A DNA stretch of 60,000 bases from Nematostella vectensis (GCF_932526225.1 NC_064047.1:6573501-6633500), one strand, 5' to 3'; counted from the first letter of the stretch, positions 46,746 through 59,800 are shown. Made by a program: numbers and translations. Notes: generated by a model not told the origin, from the sequence alone.

Positions 46746-48428
46746 ACAGCATAACCATAGCGAATTCCATGTTACTTAATAACGGAGGCCACAATTTCCT
46801 TATTCATTTTATTTATTTTGTGTTACTCCCCTACTGAAACAATGACTTCACACAACACACTATTGTGTCATAAAAAATGTAGAAGACTTCCTATGCACTC
46901 GAGGATATGAGAAAAGACTTGACGGACTCACATCCTTTGGACATTCATTTCTTTTTAATTACCTATCTTGAATGCAGTATTAAATGATTTTTTTTCGTGA
47001 ATTTGAATTTGCAGCTGCACACGAAGATCAGTTTATTTCAATCTACAGACATTGCAGACATAAAAGTCTGTGACACAATGGATCCTGAGGCGATCCATCT
47101 GACGATTCCCTAAATCGCCAGTGGCGATATTGCTTAAGGCATGGAAAACAATAGTTAATGTTTGATAACAAATATATCATGGTGTTTGGGTGTCTCATGT
47201 GTGTCTCATGGGTGTATCATGTGTTTTTTATAAAGAAAATTTGCCATTACAAATAAATAATTCAAAGACTGACCATAATAAGTTTATCTTCGTCGCAAGA
47301 CTTGGATCTATTTTATTATTTGTAACACAGAAAATTGTGTACATAAAAAATACAACGGAATTCTTTTCTACACATGAAGACATTTTTTCCCGCCAAACAT
47401 AAAATTACTTGCATTTTCAAGAGCATACAACGAGCCCCCCCTCCCCCCCCCCCCCTTCCCGAAACACGTTATGATTTTCGTTCTGATGCCGAAAATATCC
47501 ATTTTAAAAGTTGCTGGGAAAAACTTATCTGTTCCTTTTTCCCAGGAGGGATCATCCCTTTTTTCCCAAGCCAGCATTGGTTAGAACTTTTTTTCCCAGT
47601 CAGCAATGGTTAGGCATTTAAGCACATGAAAAACCAACCGTATAACGTCGGGACGATTATTTTCCCAAGCAACCGCTCCAGCGAACCCCAAAAATATTCC
47701 CAGCACAACTAGTTCGACTCCACAAATTTGCCAGCAGAACCATTCGGAACTATTTTTTCCCCAGCAACCGAAATGGTCTAACACCTTCCCAGCTAGCAAA
47801 AAAACTGGCTGCGGAACAGATATTTTGCTGAAAAGATCCGTCTTGTGCCCTTGTTATTTAAGCAGTAAGATAACTTTTAGGACAAAAAAATGAAGAAAAA
47901 AGTTTGATGGTACTGTGTGTTAGCAAGCAACAAAAAACATTTACATTTAATTTAATTATTTGTGTGTAATTTCCGTAATATACGTTTAATAGTAATCCCC
48001 CGGATATTAATCTTGAAAAAGTCGACAAAAGTTTACCAATATTTGCTAAAGAATATAAGAAATGCCCACTTGTGACCGAAAAAAATCCCTTTTTTCTTAC
48101 AGTTTTAAACCATTAGTTCCTAAAATCTCCCAAAGACGCACGTAAATAATATACAAACTGAACATCACCTGTTACAGATACTCGAGGATTAATTCAAGAC
48201 ATGCATGATCTTCATAAGAGCGCATCCAAGCAATTAAATAGAAATCATTTCGTTGTCAAAATATCAATATCAGTTCTCAGACCTTCCCTTGACAAACTCC
48301 TAGCATTTTTTCCCGCCAAAACATAAAATTATAGGCACTTGCACTGCCATTATCTTTTTAAGCAGTATAAGAAGAATTAGCCATAGCAACAAAAAACAAT
48401 ACTCACAAACTAAGACGAAAGAGTAAGT

Positions 48429-48546
48429 ACGCAGCTGCTTTGTCTTCTATTATCTTTGTTCTACAAAGGACTTCTTTTGTCTCTATTCTTCTCGTTCTTT
48501 GTTATTGTTCATTTGCCCAATCTAGCTGCAGCTTGTAAGAGCTGCG
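48429..48546. mobile_element. Small element with AGTACGCAGCT ends
   Basis: AGTACGCAGCTGCTTTG at the left and its inverse GTAAGAGCTGCGTACT at the right enclose a T/C-rich interior. GACGAAA occurs near both outer sides (48414-48420 and 48557-48563). It is absent from copy A, so a recent insertion is plausible. Confidence 0.5.
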
Positions 48547-49383
48547 TACTGACCCAGACGAAAAGGTTTCTTTAATTATTTGTGTAATTTCCGTAATATA
48601 CGCTTTAATAATACTTCCCAGACAGTTCAACCCTGTAATTCTTTAATTAATTCCCAAGACGCACGTAAATAATAATGCAAACTAATCATCACCTGTTCCA
48701 GATACTCGAGGATTCATTCAAGACATAAATGATCTTCATAAGCGGATCCAAGCAATTTTATAGAAATGATTTCGTTATCAGAATATCAACTTGAGTTCTG
48801 AGACCTTCCCATGCCGAACTCCTTCCCCAGTCTTTTTGTCCAAGGAACCCAAAATAAGCCCGAAAACATGTAGGAGGCTATTGAGGTCACCACTAGAAAA
48901 TTTCTTTCTCACTCTGTGAAGCCCGAACAAAAAAATTATCCCATTAAACCAACCTTATCAGCGTGCAAACGTTTACAAGCACAGAATTAATAATGCCCCA
49001 TTAGACTTAATAATAAAAGTATTTCCAAAGCAGCAAATTGAGAAATAAATACTGCCATCATTTTGGATCCGCGTTAATCTAGTTTATCTGAATTAGTTTA
49101 TCAAATTCGCGTTTTTCATTTTGTTTTGAAACAAGTTGTTCAAAAATTCGCGTTAATTAGATACGCGTACATTTAATAGACCTTAATATCCACCAGTGTT
49201 AATTTCCTTTATATATGGCTATATATTGGCGCGTGCCAGTTTCAGTTTGTTCCACTCTTTTTGGCAGGTAGTTTGAAGAAGAGCGTTGTGCGACCTTTTA
49301 TGTTCCAAATATGGTAACTCATTAAATGTGTAACTGATCGGTGAGTTGTGAAATTTGTAACGGTATGCTACGTCATAAACACC

Positions 49384-49494
49384 ATGGAAACAATTTTAGG
49401 TCTCAAAGACTCTCACGAAATATTGACAGGCCAGGGCTTTGGACTTGACTTGAAGCGAAAAAGAGACCACAGTCAGCCCATGCTTATTAAAAAG
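49384..49494 (+). CDS. Candidate first coding exon of an unrecognised gene (copy B, intact)
   Basis: An ATG in perfect Kozak context (CACCATGG) opens 37 codons ending in phase 0 at a GTAACA donor: METILGLKDSHEILTG, then GFGLDLKRKRD and a final IKK. TATATATGGCTATATATTGG at 49212-49231 lies about 160 bp upstream and could be the promoter. There is no signal peptide. The duplicate at 42880 is disabled. I found no convincing second exon before 54410 and recognise no family. Confidence 0.4.
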
Positions 49495-49837
49495 GTAACA
49501 TACAAAGTGCTAGAAAATCCACTTTCTAAAACTCACAAATAATTATAGTGAAATAATGTTCAAGCGCAGAGAACAATTTTCCAGCGCAGAGTTTGTAACA
49601 ATGTTTAAAAAAAAAATAACCGTATTATAATTTTGTACATAATGTTTGGTCAGATGTTTGTTGCGTTTTAAGAGTGTATCTTTTGATTATTTTTTCGTAT
49701 TTGCTCTTGAAGAAAATTCCATTGTCAATAGACAAATACTTGTAAAGGTGGGAGGCTCCTTGTTTTTCTTGTTGCGTGGAAAGATCCAAACCGTGACAAT
49801 ACACATAACAACCACAACAAAGAGCCATTATTCTATA

Positions 49838-50921
49838 CAGTCGAACCTCTATTAAGCGGCCCTCTATTGAGCGGTCACCCTCTATTTAAAGGTCATTTAC
49901 CAAAGTCCCGAATTCTCCCCCTTATGTTTACTGTAAACTTGACCTCTATTGAGCGGTCACCTCTATTAAGCGGACGCGGTCACCAAAGGAGGGTCCCAAT
50001 TGGTTGATTTCATTGTTTTTCGCCTCTATTAAACGGTCATCAACAATATTTGTCAGCATGACAACAGATAGTGCACGTCATATTTCGTCGATCAGTCGCA
50101 TCAAATTCCTCGATTACCAATTTCCGCTTTAGCCAGCTAGAAGAAAAACTGTCACCTTCAAATATGTATTCACAAGTAATCTCGAGTCCATAGCCACCAC
50201 CTCTGTTCATCCACTTCCCTTTGACTACGACTTTCTCACAGTTCGTAGGTCTCTTGAGATATTTGGTAACCCACTTTGACATCAGTTTGGGAATATGCCT
50301 GATAACTTCGTAATCGTCAACTAGAGTATTCGGGTGACCGTCTCCATCCATCACTGTTTGTCGGCTTTTTCTCTTACAATTGCAACAGCATTCGGATTCT
50401 TTATGTTAGTTGGTTCCCGCGTAAGTTTGTAAACATCTTCTAATGCTGGTTCCCACTCAGTCATGTACTCATGATATCCCCGAATGAATGCAACTGGGTC
50501 AGATTTGTGAGTTTTTGGGTACGGCAACGCACTGCGAGTTTTTTATTCGACTTCCAAAATCGCGCAAACGCTTTAATGACGGATATCGACGGAAACGACG
50601 CGTGTAACATCACCTTAACGCACTCATTTACTTTACATAACGCCAGCGAAAGTAGCTCATGCCCATAGAATTGGGCAAAGCCACAAGAGTCGTATAGGCA
50701 AAAACAGACTAGGCGGTTTCAAACATTTTTGGATCAAATTGGAATGCACCAGGCCCCGTCTTAGGGCTAACATGATTGTTACTGTTGTTTATTATAATAA
50801 AAAGTTCTTACGTATAATTACAGCCCGATTTACGCTAATTTAGGGGCGAAAATAGCGAAACCTCTATTAAGCGGTCACTAAGCTAAGTCCCGAGGGTGAC
50901 CGCTTAATAGAGGTTCGACTG
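49838..50921. mobile_element. pogo/Tigger-like element, 1,084 bp, TA target duplication
   Basis: The ends are CAGTCGAACCTCTATTAAGCGG and, inverted on the right, CCGCTTAATAGAGGTTCGACTG, with TA directly outside each end (49836-49837 and 50922-50923). CAGT termini of this kind with a TA duplication are typical of pogo/Tigger elements of the Tc1-mariner superfamily. Internal CTCTATTGAGCGGTCACC repeats lie near both ends. Copy A shows the uninterrupted site near 43672. No DDE transposase is recognisable, so it is non-autonomous. Confidence 0.88.
50040..50351 (-). CDS. ORF carried inside the pogo-like element, 103 aa
   Basis: From the ATG at 50351 the frame stays open for 103 codons: MDGDGHPNTLVDDYEVI, then KLMSKWVTKYLKRPTNC, KGKWMNRGGGYGLEITCEY and a Cys-containing end (CTICCHAD). 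It lacks pogo transposase features (CENP-B HTH, DDE). Composition looks like a real globular protein, so it may be a captured host or viral gene fragment, or a remnant of an element-encoded accessory ORF. No family recognised. Confidence 0.35.
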   Translation of the reverse strand: MDGDGHPNTLVDDYEVIRHIPKLMSKWVTKYLKRPTNCEKVVVKGKWMNRGGGYGLEITCEYIFEGDSFSSSWLKRKLVIEEFDATDRRNMTCTICCHADKYC

Positions 50922-51615
50922 TATTCGTGTGATAACGATTACATGTAAGCATATATATTACTCGATTCTTATTTATTTCGAGAGAAAAAAAAACAGAACA
51001 GAACGAAAAACACAACAAAAACAATTTGGAAATTGGATTTTTCTTAAACAAGTTTCTGGATATATGAGGTATCGATCGTATAAAGCATGTTTGAGCGTCC
51101 ATTTCTAAATCTTAAAATCGTGTCTTCAAAACAAATGATTTACATACTGAACAACAATTTGGCGAATTCACAGATGTCAACACAAAATTTAATTGTGTAG
51201 TTTCAGAAAATACCCATGCTCCCATGCTCCCCTGGAGGGGATTGGAAAATTCCGGGGAGGGGTCAACAGTGCGGAACATTACCATTTTTGGTTATATTTG
51301 ATAAACAATCTGATTAACCAATCAGAGATGAGTATTACTATGCCCAGTCTCACGCGGACACGCCTCAACTCAGAGTGGGAAAACAAAATGGCGGTTCCGT
51401 TGAATCAAGAAAATCATGGGGAGGGGTCAAACGCACTGGAATTTCCAGGGGGTGGGGGAGTTATCGTCCGGAGGGTCTGGTTCGTAAGAAACGCGAGTCC
51501 CCGAGATCCCCCGTATCCTTATCATTTATTTCAAAAAAAGAAAATATAGTTATATTATATATTTTACACTATGTGTATATATACAATAAAATCTGCAATA
51601 AACGGTTGGATATTA

Positions 51616-51690
51616 GACGTCTTCTCGGGTAAGGACGTTAAACCGTAGGTCCGGTCTCTCCATAGTACACTACACTAATCTGAACCCACT
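51616..51690 (+). mobile_element. Fragment of the tRNA-derived SINE body
   Basis: GTCTTCTCGGGTAAGGACGT, TTAAACCGTAGGTCCGGTCTC and GTACACTACACTAATCTGAACC match the middle of the SINE at 18523-18926. The tRNA head is not present. Confidence 0.7.
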
Positions 51691-51737
51691 GGAAAAATAT
51701 ACTCCTAAATAAAATCATGTAGAAACCTTGTAAAGAT

Positions 51738-52204
51738 AGCTTACTTCCGGTCAATTACGTAACAATCTCCGATGATATTTAACGGAAAACGCGAAAAATA
51801 TTTCAAAATCGTAAATGCAGTGTGTCTATTGAAAGTTTCTTTTAGGATGTGACTGATGATTTAGGGCGGATTGCCTGTTGAATAGTAGCCTACTTGTAAG
51901 CTTTGATAGTTTTTCCGGCACAAAAACCCCACGGCCGCCATCTTGGATAACGCGCTCCGCAGGGGGGAGGAGGAGAAAAAATGCCTCTCCCCCTCCCCCT
52001 ACGCCGCGCTTTTTTCTCCCCCTCCCCCTGCGGATCGCGTTATCCAAGATGTCGGCCATGGTATGCGAACTTCGTGTTTTGGGGGTTCGTGGCGGAAAAA
52101 CTATAAAAGCCTACAAGTAGGCTAGTTAAATAGCGTGAATTCTAATAGATAATTTTGTCTCTTGTCGGTTGAGGTTTCCGTCGGCCCTCCGGAAGTAAAC
52201 TGAT
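51738..52204. mobile_element. MITE of the CACCAGTTTACTTCCGG family, copy 3, split by another element
   Basis: The left part (GCTTACTTCCGGTCAATTACG ... GATTGCCTGTTGAATAG) and the right part (TTCTAATAGATA ... CCGGAAGTAAACTGATGG) together equal copy 1 at 44228-44455. They are separated by the insertion at 51886-52124. Confidence 0.75.
51886..52124. mobile_element. 239-bp MITE, TAGCCTACTTGTA ends, 9-bp target duplication
   Basis: It begins TAGCCTACTTGTAAGCTTT and ends AAAGCCTACAAGTAGGCTA. The next inner blocks also pair (ATAGTTTTTCCG / CGGAAAAACTAT; CGCCATCTTGGATAACGCG / CGCGTTATCCAAGATGTCG). It is flanked by GTTGAATAG and GTTAAATAG (9 bp, one mismatch). The undisturbed site CTGTTGAATAGCGGGGATTC is visible at ~44376. 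Confidence 0.9.
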
Positions 52205-53128
52205 GGAACTTGCAGCTCATCAAAACATGTTCTAGTGCATTTGTCAAGAACTTTTCAAATACCATTGTCCCCGGCGTGTGACCCAAATATTTCCTCGCTT
52301 AGAATGCACGATTTAGTCGTCTGCAACTTGCCCTCGACAACTCTATAACTCGAGTCGTAAAGTGTAAATCATTCTACGACTCCGCTACGATGTTCGACTA
52401 ATGCAGTGTGTCGTGGTGAGTAATTTAGGGTTTAAAACATGTCTTTGGCAGGTCGCATACGACTAAATCGTGTTTTGTAAATCAGCCTTGACCAGTAGAA
52501 AAAGGGATGGGAGGGGTGGGGGATTTTTTGTCTGCTCCAATTAATTTTTAGAAGCCTCAGGTATTCACGAATTTGTTTCCTGCTTTGTATAAAATGTGCT
52601 CGCGTAATGATTTTTCTTTTCCGGGATCACGTCGAGAAACTGTACCGTTAACCTCGATACGTTTTTTTTGCATCAGAGAAGCATCAGTTTAAAAAAACAA
52701 ATAAATAAATAATAATAAGACAAAAAAAAACAATAGAATAGACATACAATGTCATACTTTCCTGGGGACTTAATGATTTTCTGCACATTTGAAAGTCTCC
52801 TGCAAATGAAAATTACCCTAAGTACTTAGTAAGTAATAGAACACAAAATATCAAATGCGACTTTTTTAAATCGATGCGACTTTTTGTAAAGTGACATTGG
52901 AATTTGAGCTTTTCGTCAATGAGCTCATACATAGCGCAAGGATGATCAAGGAAAAAATATCTTAAAAAGCCAAAATCTGGGTATGTGAATTTCAGTCACA
53001 AGTTATTTGTGTTTTGAAAAGTGAAAATCAGTCCAGAATACAAGGAACTGATATCCATTGTGAAAAATTGTATCTTCTTTCTCCATTTCTTGGAAGTGCG
53101 CATGTTCAGGGTTTTTCCGTCATGTCCT

Positions 53129-53309
53129 TGTCCTTACCATCGTGCGAAATTGTTAATGCCCAAGGGACACATTTAAAGAGTTACACGTGACTAAGCATTA
53201 ATCGTCCTAATATACGTGTACCACTCAACTTTGATAGTGAGTGCTCCTTTAGTTCCACTAGCTCTACACCTCTGCTCCAGTCAGCTCTTGTTTGTACTCC
53301 ATGTAAGTA
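53129..53309 (+). promoter_or_regulatory. 181-bp conserved island, copy B
   Basis: Matches 45391-45571 over its full length without an indel and ends in the same CCATGTAAGTA. Downstream sequence diverges within a few bases of the donor-like end, as expected if selection acts on the exon or promoter and not on the intron. Confidence 0.5.
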
Positions 53310-54410
53310 TAAAATAACTTTTATTGATTAGGCATAAGCTTATGACCGAATGTCTTTTTTTTTCGTGTGGAGGAAATGATTGATTGAGCAGGCACTAGTT
53401 AATGTGAAGCTTTCAACTTCAATATTCAAGACAGCAAAGCTTTTTCTTAAAGTAATTTGAATGGAAAAATATGTGATAGCAACCGGACCAAATCACGGGC
53501 TCTGAATCACAGACCCAATTTTCGAATTTTCACTGATGTACACGCGAGTTAAAAAAACGGTTTTCGCGAACAATGGAATTTACGGAATAGTGAAACGCGA
53601 AAATATATAAGCAGAACCCTAAATTAAGATACGAAAAGCCATAAATGCGATGAAAATAGCATTATTATATTTAGTATGGCTATTAAACCATATGAGCCAC
53701 GTTGTATGACTACAAGGTTATGGATTCACGATTCACGCACACGATAGATTTGTTACTTTCAATCAGTTTACAATGACTATAGATTCAACTGATCACGGAC
53801 ACAATTCCTCTGGTTTCACTAATCACGAGGCTGAAAATCAGTTCCCTATATGCAATTAAGGGTGCTAGAACCCGCACGCTTTCGCAATTTTAATGTAAAA
53901 AAATAACCAAATAATACTAAACATTCAAAAACTAATTAATAATTTAATAGTTGTTTCGCCATTTGGACTAGCGGATTTGGTAACGAGGATAGGCTGATGG
54001 GGGATATTTCACTTATTGTCAGCTTTTCCAAAATCGAAGAATTTATGGCATAAAATTTATTGTTGATTTGTTCATTTATTTATTATTTTCCCAATAGGAA
54101 ATTCCAACTATAAGCATAAGTGCGCTCTCGAAATGTAAACGTACCTCAACTATCGTCATACAGCATGCGATTTATATGGTTAAAGCTTAAAAAGGAACGC
54201 TCTGCATTCTGGTAGTTGAAGGAGCAAGCCTCTATTATTGTAATGCGCGCGCATGCTAGCTGGAATGGTCTCTTGGTACCGGATGGAGCAGGAACCTAGG
54301 ATTATAACTGCCATGAAAGGGAAGTGATGATTGCTAACGATATCAGTGTAAGAATAATATTTTCATCCTAGGCCACAAGTCATTTTGCAAGTCCCCCTCC
54401 AGAAGATCCT

Positions 54411-56886
54411 TGTGAAGTAAAAAAAAATCATAAATTAAGTAAAAAAAAACTGTGGAACGAAAATAACGACTTTCACATTTTAATTAACACATTGAGTGAT
54501 TTGATCTAATTTAATTTTGAATTTAATTCTGAATTTAATTATTACTAATCAGTTGTACTTATCATCGAAGGGCAATGCAATTATGATAAATAGAGCAAGC
54601 TCATGGGGATGTATGCGCACGACTACGCACCCTTTCCCAGTTACGAGCCTTGAAGTCATTCATCGTCGTGTTTAGCTGCACACCTTCACTGCTCCCTCAG
54701 AGGCGTGTCCGGAGAGGGATTCTGAGGGGTCTGGACCACACCCTGATCATGCGACCAGAAGAGTTCGACCCGGGTTGACCCCTTCATTGTTTTAAATTTA
54801 TGTGTGTATTGGAATAGATATGGATCTAGTGACCTATACCAGAGCTAAATATGATGATTTGAACCTAACTGATCAGTTTTCAGTGACCCCACCCTGCATC
54901 AGTCAATCTTGGTAAAAAAATTGTCGTTTTTCTAGCTCGCTTGGTCATTTCCTTATAAGGCACTACATATCATATTTTGGGAGTCCCGCTTCAATCATTT
55001 GAAAGTCAAAAAATTTCCACGTAAACTCGCAGGAATTCGTGTTTACTACGATTTAGATAGCAGCCATCTTGAAAATGGAGCCTAGTCCCTAACGTTTTAG
55101 AATATCACAGGTCTCCCGCGTGCTCGCCCCAGGCTCTTTTAGACCATTTAGAAAAACGACAGCCATTGATTGAAATGATTTTTCTATAGACACGCCCCTG
55201 CCATCCAAATCGCGTACGTTGTTTTAGACAGTTTGTTTTCTCGCTACCATTTCACTACCATTTCCCCTTAAGTGATGATGCCTTTTTGGGTAGGAGTAGG
55301 GCGGCTATTCTTCAATGGCTTATGATGGAGGAAGTTAAGACCTGTCTACACAATTTTACTAAAAGGCAGACTAATTAAACACGATCATTAGGACTAAATA
55401 GCACTCTAATGGCATATCATTTTAAGAAGAAAGAGGCGTGTTTAACGCATTAAACTTGGGAAGACAGACTGTCTGATTTGCAAATGATTCGAGAAGAGGC
55501 TGGAAGGTCTTGTGATGCGAGTGGAGCATTAATGCCTAAATTTAGGCTGTTAGAAACACAGCGGGTCCGAGTTTTTAAATATCATTTTCTTATAAAAAAT
55601 CCCTGTTGCAAACAGCAGATAATTGATAACTTAAAAACATTCCCAGTTGGAAATTGAATTCTGACACGTTTAAGTCATTGATACTGGTTTGATTTTTATT
55701 GATGGGGTTAATGTTTTTCGCAAGATTCTTGAACTTGTGTACGATTCAAGATAAAAACTGGATATCAAAAATCTGTATTCCCAAATGTATGCATTATTAA
55801 ATTTTACCTTGCTTTTTATTATGCATTTTGTTGACATCTTTATGAAAGCCATGGGCAATAAATTTTCTTATTTGTCTACAGAGCTCAGATGTTTTCTCCT
55901 GTGCACTGTGCGTCGGATAAAGTATTTTTTTTTTGGATTACTGTCGTGCGAGGTCAGATTAGGATAACACTTAATGATGAAATACGCTGTATCCACCTGT
56001 AATTCTACCTTTGAGCTTTTGAGGTTAGTTGTTATTTCGTTTCCCGTACATTATATCTAAATTATATAGATATTTGCCAAAAAAAAAAAGAAAAAAAAAG
56101 GAAAAGAAATAGAAAAAAAAATGATAAAAAATTAAAAGAAAAACTCTTTTCACCTGTCCCCGACATGCTCGCGTGCAAGTGACAGCGTGATTTTATTATT
56201 ACCGTGAAGTGCTAACGTTATGCATTTAACATCGCGGCAAGTCTGACGCGTGGTCGTGATAAATTGCGTGATAAGTGAGAAACCGCGGTATCCGTGATCA
56301 CACACATCGTGATCAACATTGCATGGTGGCCACGGAGCGATTTTGACTATTTGCAAGATGGGAATCTATATTCTGCTTTTTGAATAAGCTGCTTAATCTG
56401 TATTAACTTGAATTAAGTTCACAATCCATGTCACATCAGCATTAGCTTTTGGACAAAAGAAGGTAAATTCCAGCTTTTAAAATGAATATCCCCTCTCGGC
56501 AAAGCCTTTTGGAGGTATATAGCTTTCATATTTGGCCTCCGGATGTAACACAAATGCGCCGCCCTTAAATCCACCAAATAACCTCAGAAAACACTCACAA
56601 ACCTTGTCAAAAGCCGGATTTTTCGTGTTCTTAATACTTTAGCCGATCTATCGGTTGTTTGACTAAGGCTGATGTTATCTCTGTCAGACTCTTTCCCATC
56701 GCATGCATATGCGTCTAGGTTTTTTTTTTGTTTCTCGCGCGCAATCACCTTTTCCCCTCACATTGATTTATTAGAATTCGTCATAACTTTGAGAGTAATT
56801 TTCTTGTAGACATTGTTTGAAGTGTGTCATGTTTTTTACCAGCAGCAGATTGTTCCGTGCCTAGTAGCGTTGAGGAAAAAAAAGGG
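54411..56886. other. No gene seen
   Basis: AT-rich sequence with an A-rich purine stretch at 56080-56145. Possible short ORFs (55670-55967, 56150-56356) have no family motifs or paired splice sites. It includes the immediate upstream region of the GPCR gene; no TATA box was identified. Confidence 0.4.
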
Positions 56887-59800
56887 ATGGAGTATTGTCT
56901 TGGATTTCTTTGTGCAAATGCAAACAGCATCAACGACACCGATATTCCAGTAGATGACTCAGGGGTAAGAAAGAAATAATAACCTTTTATCAAGAGACCA
57001 TCATGGTCTCTTGCTTTTATATAATAATAATAACTTTTATCATAAGAACGCCTCAGCCAGGAATCTTTCTTATGCATATCAGTGAAATTTTAACGTGTTA
57101 AAAAATTTTTGCCCTTAAAATTGCTGAAATTGATTGTCATTGAATTCATGAAAAAGCCGAATAAAAACGACATATTGGTAATCTCGTTGCCAGTCTTGCT
57201 GGAGATGGCAGAGGAGGCCCTGGGGACGAGGATAGACAAATCGCCTTTTAGCTTCCGTCATTCAATAGCGGAATTACTCGAATTACATTTCGTATTTGCT
57301 GATTGCCCAGCGCCTTGCGGAGAGGCGTGAGAGTGGAAACCATTATCAGGGTCATTTCCTGAGTATACTTTATTCGGTAGTTTGCTGGAGAGTGTTAGCA
57401 GATATCGAAATTCGCAGTAATAATCTAGTATAGCTTTCGAAATCTAGCCGAAGATTTCCAACAGATCGTCATTCAAAATCCTTGAGAGGCGTTTTCATTG
57501 GCCAAACTGAACCAATGAAAACGCACCAAATGTTATCTCGCTAGTTTAAATGACGGAATCCATATATAGATGAAATGGACAGTGCTGAATAAGGTATGCG
57601 CATGCGCGTGTTTTGGCGAAAACAAATAAAATCTCAGTGTTGAATCGTCCGAGTAAAGGTACAAAAGGCTGAGTTCGGTCGCTGTTTTGACTTACTGTAC
57701 AGCATTAAATGCATACTGTACAAAAGATGACATATTTGTTTGATAATGAGGGAGTCATATAGAAAATTTTAGCCTTAGGTTAATCTAGTTTACTTAGCAT
57801 TTGTTAAAATGTGACAGTTCGCCGGTAAAACGCCGCCATTTTAAAACAAAAAGGCTGGTTTAACCGCGCGGTACTGGAACTAGTCTTGCGTTTTTCAGCA
57901 CTGTCGGTGAAATGTTGTTGTTTTGGGGGTCTGGTACCGAGGAGCTTGGTTTCTTTTCACCGACTTTTCAAAGCCCTTTCACTCCTGGGTACTTTTGAGC
58001 AAAATTGTAAGAAAAACAGACTGAAAACAGAAACCTCCCCCACCCCACAATTTCAAGTCCAACACTACCAGTTAAGCTAAGCTACCGCTGACCCAAGATG
58101 GTATGCCTTGAAGTTTCCAGCAATGCACTGCGGTGTCTTTTCTTTCTAGCGACGGCACTGCTACAGCCTGTTGCTTACAACAGTTTTGCTTGTAATTTGT
58201 TCTTAAATTACAGCTTTTTTACAACTGGAGAGTGCCTGAGGAAATTATGAAGTCTATTTGGGCATAAATAATGCTGTGCTACGCTGAGGTAGATTCATTG
58301 GGATAATTCCTTGTTTGGGTTTCACCAAGTGAGATAGGGATTTTCTAGTGAATGGCCTCAAACTCTCCAATTTGGGTCATCTTTGCTACCCAACCTTATT
58401 CAAAAATTGTTTTCAGGCTTATTCTGGGTTCTTTGGACCTGAAAATGATTTGTTTGGCTTTGGGGCAAAGACTCCCATGACGCAGTGCAGGCATGCAATT
58501 TAGCCTTATCATGGAGACTAGCTTCTAATGGAGGTTTTAGCATTGATTATTAGCTATTATTGTTGCCGATGGCTGTAAAATGGGTCCTGACGGAGCGCAA
58601 TAAAGGTATCTATTTGTGACATAATCTGTGTTTGCTTTTCACTATGGTTAGTTCGAAATTTTGTGTCTTTTTTGGTATGAAATGTTTCTGAGTTTAAGCA
58701 TTTGTTTACAAATTGGTCAGAAATCAAGGTTAAAATTTTGCAATGGAGTCAATTATATTACATTGCTTGGATGCACTTTTGAAGGTCGTCTGTTTTCAGT
58801 CTGTTTTTCTTACAATTTTGTTCAAAAGCACCCAGTAGTGACAGGGTTAACATATTTTCCACAGATAGCGCCATACACTGAGCCCGAATCCCTGAGGGCA
58901 ATACGTCTGGCCATGTATACCATCGTCTTCCTGGGATCTCTGATTGGAAACTCGGTGGTGGTACGTGTGATCCAGGAACTAAACAAGATGATAAAGAGGC
59001 CAATCACGTACTACCTCATCACGAACCTAGCACTCGCAGAGCTGCTGGGTACTTCGTGTATGCTTTTCTTCAGGGTAGGTGTATTCAATCTGCTTTTTAA
59101 AATTCCCGAAAATTGAAGTCGAGAATTCAAGAAAATTCGTTTGCTGGTGTTAAATTCTTGTAATTCCTGGGAATTGTCGGGCATTTCTTTGCTCGATTCA
59201 ATGTTCGAAATTCTCGGGAATTTTCGAGAATTCGCTGCCCATGAAATAATTCAATTTTTTTTTCTTAAGTTCTACCGTTTATTTAGGCGGGGTAGCTTTA
59301 ATTAGACATTGTTTCATTGTAATAACGGGCAGTTCTAGAATAAGATGAGTCACTTTCGAATAGTGTAGTTTACGAATAGCATTTTCTGCGATGGAGCCGA
59401 ATAGTTCACGATGGTCTCAAGTCAGCTCCACATATTACCGAGCCACTGCCGAATGACTATAATCCATTGTCGATTTAGTTTTGACTTAGTTCCGAGTAGC
59501 ACCCGTCATTAACAAATACCTCTCAAATATTGCCGAGTCTCACTTTTGAATCAGTATCGATTCATGTAATGTACCGAGTCCAACTCTCTTTGGCTCCCCC
59601 TCGTAATTTTTTGTCGCTTATTCGTGTCATGATTTCGTTCAAAATTTTTCACAATATTTTGTCGTGCAATCTAAATTTTTAAACCTGGATTACTTGTGAT
59701 TGCGTGACAGAGTATTGTGTGCAACAAGTCATCTCTGTTGCAGGCTTATGTTGAGCTGCGTTCGTGGCCGTTCGGTGACGTCATGTGCCGGATCCTGAAC

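Larger units (their letters stand above)
46785..54410 (+). repeat. Segmental duplication, copy B (~7.6 kb)
   Basis: Collinear with copy A but longer, because of an internal duplication (47390-48290 against 48300-48860), a pogo-like element (49838-50921), a SINE fragment (~51616-51690), a 239-bp MITE (51886-52124) and about 325 bp inserted before the conserved island (~52801-53127). Confidence 0.85.

Noticed and set aside
51878-52125. ORFs of 60-80 codons on both strands
   Set aside because: Palindrome artefacts of the 239-bp MITE.
58661-58864. Extension of the GPCR exon 2 frame to the left
   Set aside because: The frame runs through a dispersed repeat fragment and a TTTTCCACAG acceptor; the exon at 56887 joins in phase and gives a better N-terminus.
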